Below, piece by piece: positions 17,218 through 25,300 of a stretch of 64,000 nt of DNA. The DNA is from Xanthobacter dioxanivorans. Lineage in GTDB: Bacteria; Pseudomonadota; Alphaproteobacteria; Rhizobiales; Xanthobacteraceae. The notes below the pieces were generated by a model. It saw nothing but the letters and a program-made list of their open reading frames with translations, was not told where the DNA came from and did no database searches. Both the position numbers and the translations under genes were made by a program. The stretch lies in NCBI RefSeq assembly GCF_016807805.1, contig NZ_CP063362.1:3328501-3392500 (forward strand). The letters run 5' to 3'. Each line of letters starts with the position of its first letter. Within the stretch, counting starts at the first letter, position 1.

Positions 17218-17934
17218 ATGATCACGCGGGCCGGCCCCTCGCCCGCCAAGGCGGCCATCCGGGCGCGGCGTCCGGTCGTCGCGGTCAATGCCGGCGGCGT
17301 GGCCCTGCCCGCCGTGGATGCCCTCGCGGCGGCCGGCGCGGACTGCCTGTTTATCGATTGCGAGCGCACCGCCGTCTCGGTGGAGAGCGTGCCGCAGCTC
17401 GCCCGCGCGGCGCAGGCCGGCGGCATGAGCGCCGTGGTGCGCGTGCCCACCCGCGAGCCGGCCTTCATCACCCGCTATCTCGACTGCCGGGTGGACGGCA
17501 TCGTCCTGCCGCAGGTGGAGGATGCGCGTGCCTGCGCCGACCTCGTCGCCACCGCCCGCGCCGCCACCAGGGGGCGGGAAGGCGACCTGCTGCTCATCGC
17601 CCAGGTGGAGACGGTGGCCGGCCATGCCCGGCTGGAGGAGATCGCCGCGGCGCCGGGCATCGACCTCGTCCTGGTCGGCCCCAACGACCTCGCCCATTCC
17701 ATGGGCTTCCTCGGCGATACGTCGCGGCCCGAGCTGGTCGCCGCCGTGGACGACATCATCACCCGCCTCGGCGCCCTCGGCCGGCCGTTCGGCCTGCCGG
17801 TCACGCCCGCCACCGTCGCCGGCCTCACCCGGCGCGGCGCCCTGTTTCTGTACACCACCCTGGACGCGCTGCTGAGGCCCGGGCTTGCCGGCCTGAAGGC
17901 GGGCGCCGGGATCTCCCACGGAGACCACGCATGA
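17218..17934 (+). CDS. HpcH/HpaI aldolase-family protein
   Basis: A 238-residue class II aldolase of the HpcH/HpaI (2-keto-3-deoxy acid aldolase) fold. It would cleave or form a carbon-carbon bond next to an alpha-keto acid. Visible motifs: the substrate Arg strand VVRVPTREPAF, the metal Glu in LLIAQVETVAG and the metal Asp in VLVGPNDLAHSMG. The early strand reads LFIDCERTAVS; classical HpaI has DxEH here, so the catalytic His appears to be Arg. Activity may therefore differ. Start ATG 17218. It is the first gene of operon A and overlaps the next by four bases. Confidence 0.85.
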   Translation: MITRAGPSPAKAAIRARRPVVAVNAGGVALPAVDALAAAGADCLFIDCERTAVSVESVPQLARAAQAGGMSAVVRVPTREPAFITRYLDCRVDGIVLPQVEDARACADLVATARAATRGREGDLLLIAQVETVAGHARLEEIAAAPGIDLVLVGPNDLAHSMGFLGDTSRPELVAAVDDIITRLGALGRPFGLPVTPATVAGLTRRGALFLYTTLDALLRPGLAGLKAGAGISHGDHA

Positions 17935-18812
17935 GCATGCTGCCCCGCGACCGCGCGCCCTATTCGGCCATCGTCGACCGCCCGCCGCTGAAGCTGCCCG
18001 GCGGCGCGCGGGTGGTGCTGTGGACCATCGTGAACCTCGAGGTGTGGGACATCTCCCGCCCCATGGCGCGGCAGGTGCTCTCCCCGCCCACCGGCCAGAC
18101 CCTGCTGCCCGACGTGCCCAACTGGAGCTGGCACGAATACGGGATGCGGGTGGGCGTGTGGCGCTTCTTCAAGCTGTTCGAGCAGCTCGGCATCCGCCCG
18201 ACCCTGTCCATCAACGCGCGGGTCTGCGAGGATTACGAGCGGGTGGCGGCGCAGGCGCGCGATGCCGGCTGGGAATTCATGGGCCATGTCTACGAGCAGG
18301 GGCCGATCCACAAGCTGGACGACCAGCGCGCCGTCATCCACCGCTCCCTGGACATCCTGGAGCGCTTCACCGGCAAGCGGCCCAAGGGCTGGCTCGGCCC
18401 GGGCCTGACCCAGACGCTGGAGACGCCGGACCTGCTGGCGGAAGCCGGGGTGAAATATATCGGCGACTGGGTGTGGGACGACGAGCCCAGCGAGATCGCC
18501 ACCGCCCACGGCCCGCTCGTCACCATGCCCTACACGGTCGAGCACAACGACATCCCCATGATGGCGATCGCCAACCACGAATCGCCCTACTGGCTGCAGC
18601 GCTTCAAGGACGCCATCGACCGGCTGCACGCCGAGGGCGCCGACCGCGCCAAGGTGCTGGCGGTGGCCATCCATCCCTATCTGTCCGGCCAGCCGCACCG
18701 CATCCGCTACCTCGAGGAGATCTACGCCTATGCGGCGAGCCTCGGCGACGTGGTGTTCTGGAACGGCGAGGAGCTGCTCGACTGGTACCAGGCGGAAAAG
18801 CCGAAGGCGTGA
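17931..18812 (+). CDS. Polysaccharide-deacetylase-fold hydrolase, PuuE-like (copy 1)
   Basis: A 293-residue member of the polysaccharide deacetylase superfamily, in the subgroup related to the metal-independent allantoinase PuuE. Family features: NWSWHEYGMRVG near residues 64-75, GWEFMGHVYEQGPIH, the KGWLGPGLTQT loop and the late IHPYLSGQPHRIRYL motif. The enzyme probably hydrolyses a cyclic or linear amide, not a polysaccharide; there is no signal peptide. ATG 17931 overlaps the aldolase stop. A paralogue of the same layout lies one gene downstream. Confidence 0.88.
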   Translation: MSMLPRDRAPYSAIVDRPPLKLPGGARVVLWTIVNLEVWDISRPMARQVLSPPTGQTLLPDVPNWSWHEYGMRVGVWRFFKLFEQLGIRPTLSINARVCEDYERVAAQARDAGWEFMGHVYEQGPIHKLDDQRAVIHRSLDILERFTGKRPKGWLGPGLTQTLETPDLLAEAGVKYIGDWVWDDEPSEIATAHGPLVTMPYTVEHNDIPMMAIANHESPYWLQRFKDAIDRLHAEGADRAKVLAVAIHPYLSGQPHRIRYLEEIYAYAASLGDVVFWNGEELLDWYQAEKPKA

Positions 18813-18820
18813 GGCGCACC

Positions 18821-19549
18821 ATGGAGCTCCGATCCGCAGCCGCTCCTGCCGGCTTCGTCCTGCCGCCGCCGGCGCCGGTGGACCTGCCGGTGAAGGGACG
18901 CGCCGAGCGCTTCCCGGTGCGGCGCATCTATTGCGTCGGCCGCAACTATCTCGCCCATATCCGCGAGATGAAGGAGGCGGAGGACGAGCGCGACCCGCCC
19001 TTCTTCTTCCAGAAGCCGCGCGACGCCATCGTGCCGGACGGCGCCGAGATCGCCTATCCGCCGGATACGGACGACTACCAGTTCGAGGTGGAGCTGGCGG
19101 TGGCCATCGGCGGCCGGGCGAAGGACATTTCCGTCGGCGAAGCGGACGGCGTGATCTTCGGCTATGCGGTGTGCCTCGACATGACCCGCCGCGACCGCCA
19201 GCGTGACTGCCGCGACAAGCGCCTGCCGTGGGAGGCGGGCAAGGCGTTCGACCAGTCCGCGCCCTGTGGTCCCATCATCGCGAAGGGGGCGGGGGGCGAC
19301 CCTTCCCGCGGCGCCATCACGCTTGCCGTCAACGGGGTGGAGCGCCAGCGCGGCGACCTCTCGCAGATGATCTGGAGCGTGCCGGAGATCGTCGCCAACC
19401 TGTCGCGCTCCTACGTGCTGGAGCCCGGCGACTTGATCATGACCGGCACCCCGGCGGGCGTCGGCCCCGTCGGCCCCGGCGACGTGATCGTAGGCGCCAT
19501 CGACGGCTTCGGATCCCTCACCCTTTCCATCGCGCCCCGCGAGGCCTGA
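18821..19549 (+). CDS. Fumarylacetoacetate hydrolase-family protein
   Basis: A 242-residue FAH-fold hydrolase, the group that includes fumarylpyruvate, acylpyruvate and oxalocrotonate enzymes of ring-cleavage pathways. Key parts: RIYCVGRNYLAHIREM at the start of the fold, the metal-binding E-x-E in DYQFEVELAVAIGG, the GYAVCLDMTRRDRQ loop with the metal Asp, and MTGTPAGVGPVGPGD near the C-terminus. Start ATG 18821, eight bases after the previous stop. It sits between the two deacetylase-fold genes. Its likely role is a late hydrolysis or decarboxylation of a keto acid in the pathway. Confidence 0.9.
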   Translation: MELRSAAAPAGFVLPPPAPVDLPVKGRAERFPVRRIYCVGRNYLAHIREMKEAEDERDPPFFFQKPRDAIVPDGAEIAYPPDTDDYQFEVELAVAIGGRAKDISVGEADGVIFGYAVCLDMTRRDRQRDCRDKRLPWEAGKAFDQSAPCGPIIAKGAGGDPSRGAITLAVNGVERQRGDLSQMIWSVPEIVANLSRSYVLEPGDLIMTGTPAGVGPVGPGDVIVGAIDGFGSLTLSIAPREA

Positions 19550-19552
19550 GCC

Positions 19553-20452
19553 ATGCTGCCCACCGAACGCATCAGCTATTCCGCCATAACCCAGCGCCCG
19601 CGCCTCACCCTGCCCGGCGGCAAGAGGATGGCGGTGTGGGTGATCGTGAACGTGGAGGAATGGAACCCGCGCGAGACCATGCCGCGCACCGTGCTGACCC
19701 CGCCGGCCGGCGGCTCGCCGAGCCCGGACATCCCCAACTGGGCCTGGCACGAATACGGCAACCGCGTCGGCTTCTGGCGGCTGCTGGAGGTGTTCGACAA
19801 GCATCGGCTGCCGGCGGCGCTGGCCATCAACGGCACCGCCATCGCCAGCTACGGCCCCATCGCCGAGGCGGCGCGGGCGCGCGGCTGGGAGTTCATGGGC
19901 CACGGCTACACCCAGAAGAACATGCAGAAGGTGGAGAACGAGCGCGACGACATCCGCCGCACCACCGAGGCCATCCGCGCCGTTACCGGCAAGCCGCCGC
20001 GCGGCTGGCTGGGGCCGGGCCTCACCGAGACCTGGGACACCCCCGACATCCTGGTGGAGGAAGGCTACCACTATGTCTGCGACTGGGTGCTCGACGACCA
20101 GCCGGTGGAGCTGAAGACCCGCACCACGCCCATCGTCAACATTCCCTATACCCAGGAATGCAACGACGTGGCCATGATGCTGATCCAGCACCACAAGGCG
20201 GGCGAGTATTACGAGCGGGCGCTGGACCAGTTCGAGCAGCTCTACCAGGATGCCCGCGACAGCGCGCGGGTGATGGCGCTGGTGGTCCACCCCTACATCA
20301 TGGGCGCGCCGCACCGGGCCAAGTATTTCCGCAAGATCATCGACCACATCGCCGGTTTTTCCGACGTGGCGTTCATGACCGGCGAGGAGATCCTCGACTG
20401 GTACCTCGCCGCCAAAGCGGACGAAGAGGCGAAGGCCGGGGCGCCGGCATGA
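19553..20452 (+). CDS. Polysaccharide-deacetylase-fold hydrolase, PuuE-like (copy 2)
   Basis: A 299-residue paralogue of the protein encoded at 17931. It shares the same blocks: NWAWHEYGNRVGFWRL, GWEFMGHGYTQKNMQ, RGWLGPGLTETWDTPDIL and VVHPYIMGAPHRAKYF. The two proteins are clearly homologous but diverged throughout, so this is an old duplication or paired acquisition, not a recent copy. They may act on successive or alternative amide substrates, or form a heteromer. The start is three bases after the FAH stop, and the end overlaps the first permease gene by four bases. Confidence 0.88.
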   Translation: MLPTERISYSAITQRPRLTLPGGKRMAVWVIVNVEEWNPRETMPRTVLTPPAGGSPSPDIPNWAWHEYGNRVGFWRLLEVFDKHRLPAALAINGTAIASYGPIAEAARARGWEFMGHGYTQKNMQKVENERDDIRRTTEAIRAVTGKPPRGWLGPGLTETWDTPDILVEEGYHYVCDWVLDDQPVELKTRTTPIVNIPYTQECNDVAMMLIQHHKAGEYYERALDQFEQLYQDARDSARVMALVVHPYIMGAPHRAKYFRKIIDHIAGFSDVAFMTGEEILDWYLAAKADEEAKAGAPA

Positions 20453-21309
20453 GCGGGCTCAACGCCTTCCAGCTTCTCAACGGCCTCACCTTCGCGGCGC
20501 TGCTGTTCATCGTCGCGTCGGGCTTCACGCTGATCTTCGGCCTGCTGCGCATCGTCAACCTCGCCCACGGCGCGCTCTACCTCACCGGCGGCTATGCCGG
20601 CTACGCGCTGGCCAGCCTGACCGGCAGTTTCCTCCTCGGCGTGCTCGGGGCCATGGCGGCGGTGGCCGTCATCGGCTTCGTGCTGGACCAGGGCCTCTTG
20701 CGCTTCGTGCGCGGCCATGAGCTGAGGCAGGTGCTGCTGACGCTGGGCGTCGCCTTCCTGCTCAACGACCTGACCCTCGTCATCTTCGGCGGCGACACCT
20801 ACACCATGCCGACGCCGGAGCCGCTGAAGGGCGCGGTGCGCTTCGCCGGCCTGTTCTATCCCAAGTACCGGCTGTTCGTTCTGGCGCTGGGCGTCGTGGT
20901 GTTCATCGCCCTCTGGCTGCTCATCAACAAGACGCGCCTCGGCGCGCTGATCCGCGCCGGGGTGGACGATGCCGAGACCATCGCCGCCATGGGCATCAAC
21001 ATCCGTCGCATCTTCCTGCTCACCTTCCTGCTGGGCGCGGCGCTGGCCGGCCTCGGCGGCGCGGTGGGGGGAGCGTTCCTGACCCTCTATCCGAGCGCGG
21101 ACGCGGAGATCCTCGTCTTCTCCCTGGCGGTGGTCATCATCGGCGGGCGCGGCAGCCTCGTGGGCGCGGCGGTGGGGGCGCTCATCGTCGGCCTGCTCAA
21201 CACGGTGGGGCAGGTGATGTTCCCGGAATTCGCCTATTTCGTCATCTTCGGACCCATGGCGGCGATCCTCGCCTTCCGGCCCCTCGGCCTGTTCGGAAAG
21301 GCCGCCTGA
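20449..21309 (+). CDS. Branched-chain amino acid-type ABC permease (LivH family)
   Basis: A 286-residue inner-membrane permease of the LivH type with about eight hydrophobic helices. The family block RIVNLAHGALYLTGGY lies near the start and the cytoplasmic EAA-like loop around INIRRIFLLTFLLGAALAG towards the end. It pairs with the LivM-type permease next to it to form the channel of an importer for amino acids, amides or similar small solutes. ATG 20449 overlaps the preceding stop, so the importer is co-translated with the hydrolases. Confidence 0.94.
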   Translation: MSGLNAFQLLNGLTFAALLFIVASGFTLIFGLLRIVNLAHGALYLTGGYAGYALASLTGSFLLGVLGAMAAVAVIGFVLDQGLLRFVRGHELRQVLLTLGVAFLLNDLTLVIFGGDTYTMPTPEPLKGAVRFAGLFYPKYRLFVLALGVVVFIALWLLINKTRLGALIRAGVDDAETIAAMGINIRRIFLLTFLLGAALAGLGGAVGGAFLTLYPSADAEILVFSLAVVIIGGRGSLVGAAVGALIVGLLNTVGQVMFPEFAYFVIFGPMAAILAFRPLGLFGKAA

Positions 21310-22268
21310 TGCCCCATCCCGTCGCCCCGGCTCCCGTTCCGGCGCCCGCTTCCCGGCTCGGCCTTGCCGCCGTCGCCTGCGGCGCGCTCGCCTTCGCCCT
21401 GTTGCCCCTGGTCGTGCCGATCTACCAGGTGAGCATCCTCACCGAGATCCTCATCTTCGCTGTGCTGGCCATGGCGGTGGACGTGCTCGCCGGCTATACC
21501 GGGCGCACGCCCTTGTGCCACGGCGCCATCTTCGGGGTGGCCACCTACGTGGTCATCTACTGGAGCCAGCACGGCGGCGGGCCGCTCACGGGCATCGCGC
21601 TCGGCGTCGCCGCGGCGACCGGTGTCGCGGCGATCTTCGGCCTCCTCGCCATCCGCACCTCCGGCGTCTACTTCCTGCTGCTGACGCTGGCGCTGGGCAT
21701 GATCGTGTGGGGCGTGTGCCTGCGCTGGACCTCGGTGACCGGGGGCGAGAACGGCCTGCGCGGCGCCGCGCGGCCGGAGGTCCTTTCCGGCCACATGGCC
21801 TTCTACTATGCCGTGTTCGCCGCCGTGGCGGTGATCACCTTCCTCATGTGGCGCTTCGTGCGCTCGCCCTTCGGCATGACGCTGCGCGGCATCCGCGACA
21901 GCGAGAGCCGCATGCGGGCGCTGGGCTACAACGTGTCGCTGCATCTCTTCCTCGCCTTCACCATCTCCGGCTTCTTCGCCGGGCTGGCGGGGGCGATCTA
22001 CGCGGTGTTCAACGATTTCGTCAGCCCCTCCACCGTGGCCCTCTCCCAGTCGGTGGAGGGCCTGTTGATGGCCATCACCGGCGGCATCGGCACCCTGTTC
22101 GGCGCCTTCATCGGCGCCGCCGCCATCATCGGGCTGGAAAACCTCGTTAGTCTCTACACCGAGCGCTGGCAGAGCGTGCTGGGGCTGATGTTCATCATCA
22201 CCATGATTTTCGCCCCGGAAGGGGTGCTGGGGCGTGTGCGCGACCTTCTCGGCCGCCGCGCCCGCTGA
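21309..22268 (+). CDS. Branched-chain amino acid-type ABC permease (LivM family)
   Basis: A 319-residue LivM-type permease, the second channel subunit of the importer. Diagnostic blocks are VLAGYTGRTPLCHGAIFGVATY, read in two parts at residues ~58-80, and the loop RGIRDSESRMRALGYNV typical of LivM. The start shares one base with the previous stop. Several hydrophobic helices span the length, and a short basic tail (RVRDLLGRRAR) lies in the cytoplasm. Confidence 0.94.
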   Translation: MPHPVAPAPVPAPASRLGLAAVACGALAFALLPLVVPIYQVSILTEILIFAVLAMAVDVLAGYTGRTPLCHGAIFGVATYVVIYWSQHGGGPLTGIALGVAAATGVAAIFGLLAIRTSGVYFLLLTLALGMIVWGVCLRWTSVTGGENGLRGAARPEVLSGHMAFYYAVFAAVAVITFLMWRFVRSPFGMTLRGIRDSESRMRALGYNVSLHLFLAFTISGFFAGLAGAIYAVFNDFVSPSTVALSQSVEGLLMAITGGIGTLFGAFIGAAAIIGLENLVSLYTERWQSVLGLMFIITMIFAPEGVLGRVRDLLGRRAR

Positions 22269-22312
22269 CACACCGACAAGAAGCCGAACGGCCAACCAGA
22301 AGGATGGGACCT

Positions 22313-23566
22313 ATGGATCGCAGGACGTTTCTGAAGACCGGCGCCGCCTTCGCTGCCGCCGCCCCCATCGCCGCGCCGTACGTGGCCCGCGCCCAGAGCG
22401 GGCCGGTGCGCATCGGCCTCCTCGCCCCGCTCACCGGCGTGGTCGCCGCCGGCGGACGCGAGATGGTGGACGGTTTCAACATGTATTTCGAGGAGCACGG
22501 CGGCGAGATCGCCGGGCGCAAGGTGGAGGTGATCGTCGAGGACGACGCCGCCAACCCCGACACCGCCCTGCAGAAGGCGCGCCGGCTGGTGGAGCAGGCC
22601 AACGTCTCCATGCTGTTCGGCGACCTGCTGGCCAACACCGGCCTTGCGGTGGCCAATTACGTGAAGGGCAACGGCATGCCCTATTTCATCCCCATCATCG
22701 CCGCCGACGACCTGACCCAGCGCGCCCGCATCAAGAACGTGGTGCGCGTCGCCGGCTACACCGCCAGCCAGTTCCCCCGCCCGCTCGCCGACTGGGCGCT
22801 GAAGCAGGGCTGGCGCAAGGTGGCGACGGTGAGCCAGGACTACACCTTCGGCCACGAGCAGTGCGGCGGCTTCTGCCAGACCTTCACCGAGGGCGGCGGC
22901 AAGGTGCTGGGCCAGTTCTGGCACCCGCTCAACACCTCCGACTTCAGCCCCTATCTGGGTCAGTTGGCGAACCTCGGCGTCGATGCCGTCTTCGCCATGG
23001 AGACCGGCGCCGACGCCACCCGCCTGATGCAGCAATACGCCTCCTTCGGCCTGAAGGGGCAGATCCCGCTCATCGGCGCCATGAACATGACCGACCAGTC
23101 GGTGATCCGCACCATGGGCGACGAGGTGGACGGCGTGATCGTCGCCGCCCATTTCGCCGAGGGCTCGCCCGACCCGGTCACCAAGGACTTCGTCGCCCGC
23201 TACCAGAAGAAGTTCCAGAAGCTGCCGTCGCTCTACGGCTTCTCCATGTATTCGGGCGCCATGTGGGTGGACGAGGCGCTGAAGACCGTGAAGGGCAACG
23301 TGGAGGACCGCGACGTCTTCCTCGGCGCGGTGATGAAGACCGACCTCACCGGCTCGCCGCTGGGCAAGGTGGTGAAGCTCGACGACTATGGCAACCCCAT
23401 CTACGACGTGGCCATCCGCAAGGTGGTGAAGGGGCCGCAGGGCAAGTACTGGAACATGCCCATCGCGCAGTATCCGAACGTCTCCCAGTTCTGGACGTAC
23501 GATCCGGCCACCTACATGAAGCAGCCGCCGTATTCGCGCGACTTCCAGGGCATCAAGAAGTCCTGA
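22313..23566 (+). CDS. Periplasmic substrate-binding protein of the Liv-type importer
   Basis: A 417-residue type I periplasmic binding protein (Peripla_BP_6). The N-terminus has a twin-arginine signal, RRTFLKTGAAFAAAAPIAAPYVARA, in two blocks, so it is probably exported folded. The mature protein starts with VRIGLLAPLTGVVAAGGREM, typical of LivJ and AmiC/UrtA relatives. I start at ATG 22313, since AAGGA is well spaced for it; the ATG nine bases earlier lies inside the binding site. It would capture the compound degraded by the neighbouring enzymes, perhaps an amide or ureide. Confidence 0.92.
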   Translation: MDRRTFLKTGAAFAAAAPIAAPYVARAQSGPVRIGLLAPLTGVVAAGGREMVDGFNMYFEEHGGEIAGRKVEVIVEDDAANPDTALQKARRLVEQANVSMLFGDLLANTGLAVANYVKGNGMPYFIPIIAADDLTQRARIKNVVRVAGYTASQFPRPLADWALKQGWRKVATVSQDYTFGHEQCGGFCQTFTEGGGKVLGQFWHPLNTSDFSPYLGQLANLGVDAVFAMETGADATRLMQQYASFGLKGQIPLIGAMNMTDQSVIRTMGDEVDGVIVAAHFAEGSPDPVTKDFVARYQKKFQKLPSLYGFSMYSGAMWVDEALKTVKGNVEDRDVFLGAVMKTDLTGSPLGKVVKLDDYGNPIYDVAIRKVVKGPQGKYWNMPIAQYPNVSQFWTYDPATYMKQPPYSRDFQGIKKS

Positions 23567-23636
23567 TCCGCCCTCGGGGTCGGCCGCGCGCCGGCCCCTC
23601 TTCCCCGCGTCCGGCCCCGCGAAGGTCTCCCATCCC

Positions 23637-24392
23637 GTGAGCGATTTCCTCCATCTCGAGCGCATCACCGTCCAGTTCGCCGCTTTGCGCGCCGTGGACG
23701 AGGTGACCATCCGCGTGCCGCGCGGCGAGCGGCGGGCGATCATCGGCCCGAACGGGGCGGGCAAGACCACGCTGTTCAACGCCATCACCGGCGTGGTGCG
23801 CCCCACCGCCGGCCGCGTGCTGTTCGACGGGCGGGACCTGACGCGGGCGCCCGTCCACGTGCGCGCCGAGCGCGGCATGAGCCGCACCTTCCAGATCACC
23901 AACCTCTTCCCCAACCTCACCGTGGCCGAGAACATGCAGCTCGCGCTGCGCGGGCTCTCGGCGCGCAAGTTCTCGCTTCTCGGCCCGGCGGCCCTCACCC
24001 CCGAGGAGGAGGAGCGGGCGCGGGCGGCGCTTGCCATCTCGCGCCTGCATGCCCGGCATGGCACGCTGGTCAAGGCGCTCTCCTATGGCGAGCAGCGCCA
24101 GCTGGAGCTGGCCATGGCGCTGGTGGCGCAGCCCAAGCTGCTGCTGCTGGACGAGCCCGCCGCCGGCCTCTCCCCGGCCGAGCGGGTCATCGTCTCCGAC
24201 ATCATCCGCGCCTTGCCGCGCGACCTCACCCTCGTGCTCATCGAGCACGACATGGACCTGGTGCTGACCCTGGTGGACTACGTGACCTGCCTCAACAACG
24301 GCAAGATGCTGGTGGAGGCCCCGCCCGACCAGATCCGCACCAACAGCCTGGTCCAGGACGTGTATCTGGGAAAGGCGCGGCACCATGCTTGA
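23637..24392 (+). CDS. ABC importer ATPase, LivG type
   Basis: A 251-residue ATP-binding subunit. Walker A is GPNGAGKTTLF near residues 38-48, followed by the LivG-type RTFQITNLFPNLTVAENM, the signature LSYGEQRQLELAMAL, Walker B LLLLDEPAAGLSP and the switch His in LIEHDMDLV. Start GTG 23637; no ATG with a good site is closer to the family N-terminus. It works as a heterodimer with the LivF-type ATPase, whose gene overlaps it by eight bases. Confidence 0.95.
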   Translation: MSDFLHLERITVQFAALRAVDEVTIRVPRGERRAIIGPNGAGKTTLFNAITGVVRPTAGRVLFDGRDLTRAPVHVRAERGMSRTFQITNLFPNLTVAENMQLALRGLSARKFSLLGPAALTPEEEERARAALAISRLHARHGTLVKALSYGEQRQLELAMALVAQPKLLLLDEPAAGLSPAERVIVSDIIRALPRDLTLVLIEHDMDLVLTLVDYVTCLNNGKMLVEAPPDQIRTNSLVQDVYLGKARHHA

Positions 24393-25089
24393 GGTGGAAG
24401 GCCTGCACAGTTTCTACGGCGAGGCCCACGTGCTCAACGGCGTCACCCTCCATGTGGCCAAGGGCGAGGTGGTGGCGCTGCTGGGGCGCAACGGCATGGG
24501 CAAGACCACCCTCATCCGCTCGGTCATGGGCCTTGCTCCGCCGCGGGTGAGGGAGGGGCGCGTGCGCTGGCAGGGCGAGGATCTGTCCGGCCTCGCCGCC
24601 TTCGAGATCGCCCGGCGCGGCCTCGGCTACGTCCCGCAGGGCCGGCGCCTGTTCCCCTCGCTCACCGTCACCGAGCATCTCACCGTGCTGAAGCCGGCCA
24701 GCGTTTCCACCGGCTGGACGGTGGCCAAGGCGTTCGAGTTCTTCCCCCGCCTCGCCGAGCGGCGGCAGCATCGCGGCAACCAGCTTTCCGGCGGCGAGCG
24801 GCAGATGCTGGCGGTGGCCCGCGCCCTGATGACCGATCCGGCGCTGGTCCTCATGGACGAGCCGTCCGAGGGCCTCGCGCCGGTGATGGTGCAGCACCTG
24901 GAAGGCATCATCGCGCAGCTGCGGGAGGCCGGCCTCGGCATTCTCCTGGTGGAGCAGAATCTCTACAGTGCCCTCGCGGTGGCCGATCGCGCCTATGTGC
25001 TGGAAACGGGCCGCGTGGTCCACGAGGCGCGCGCGGCGGACATCGCCGAGGATCCCGCCACCCTGACGCGCTATCTGGGCGTCCACTGA
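24385..25089 (+). CDS. ABC importer ATPase, LivF type
   Basis: A 234-residue ATP-binding subunit with Walker A GRNGMGKTTLI, the LivF-type block GYVPQGRRLFPSLTV, signature LSGGERQMLAVARAL, Walker B LVLMDEPSEGLAP and a switch segment VEQN (Gln-Asn in the H-loop region, common in LivF). It is the partner of the LivG-type ATPase. It closes the five-gene importer in the order permease, permease, binding protein, ATPase, ATPase. Confidence 0.95.
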   Translation: MLEVEGLHSFYGEAHVLNGVTLHVAKGEVVALLGRNGMGKTTLIRSVMGLAPPRVREGRVRWQGEDLSGLAAFEIARRGLGYVPQGRRLFPSLTVTEHLTVLKPASVSTGWTVAKAFEFFPRLAERRQHRGNQLSGGERQMLAVARALMTDPALVLMDEPSEGLAPVMVQHLEGIIAQLREAGLGILLVEQNLYSALAVADRAYVLETGRVVHEARAADIAEDPATLTRYLGVH

Positions 25090-25099
25090 AGAGTGCTCC

Positions 25100-25300
25100 A
25101 TGTTCGAGACCGATTTTGCCGGCCGCATAAAGGCCGACAACGCCATCGCCCTGGCCGCCGCCGAGGCGGCCGCGCTGGAGAGGCTGGTGGGTGACCTGAA
25201 CGCGCGGGTCGCGGAAGGCGCGCTGGCGCGCCTCACCCTCGATGCCGCGCCATGGAGCTTTTCCACCTTCTGCGCCGAGACAGCGGAGACGGTGAAGTGA
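25100..25300 (+). CDS. 66-residue protein preceding the amidase
   Basis: A small acidic, largely helical protein of 66 residues with a short Trp-containing end (APWSFSTF). Its stop overlaps the GTG start of the amidase gene (GTGA), which implies translational coupling and probably a 1:1 complex. Small partners such as AtzG and GatC assist amidase-signature enzymes. This protein has the same size and position, but I cannot see a clear sequence match to either. Function as an amidase partner is inference from context. Confidence 0.7.
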   Translation: MFETDFAGRIKADNAIALAAAEAAALERLVGDLNARVAEGALARLTLDAAPWSFSTFCAETAETVK

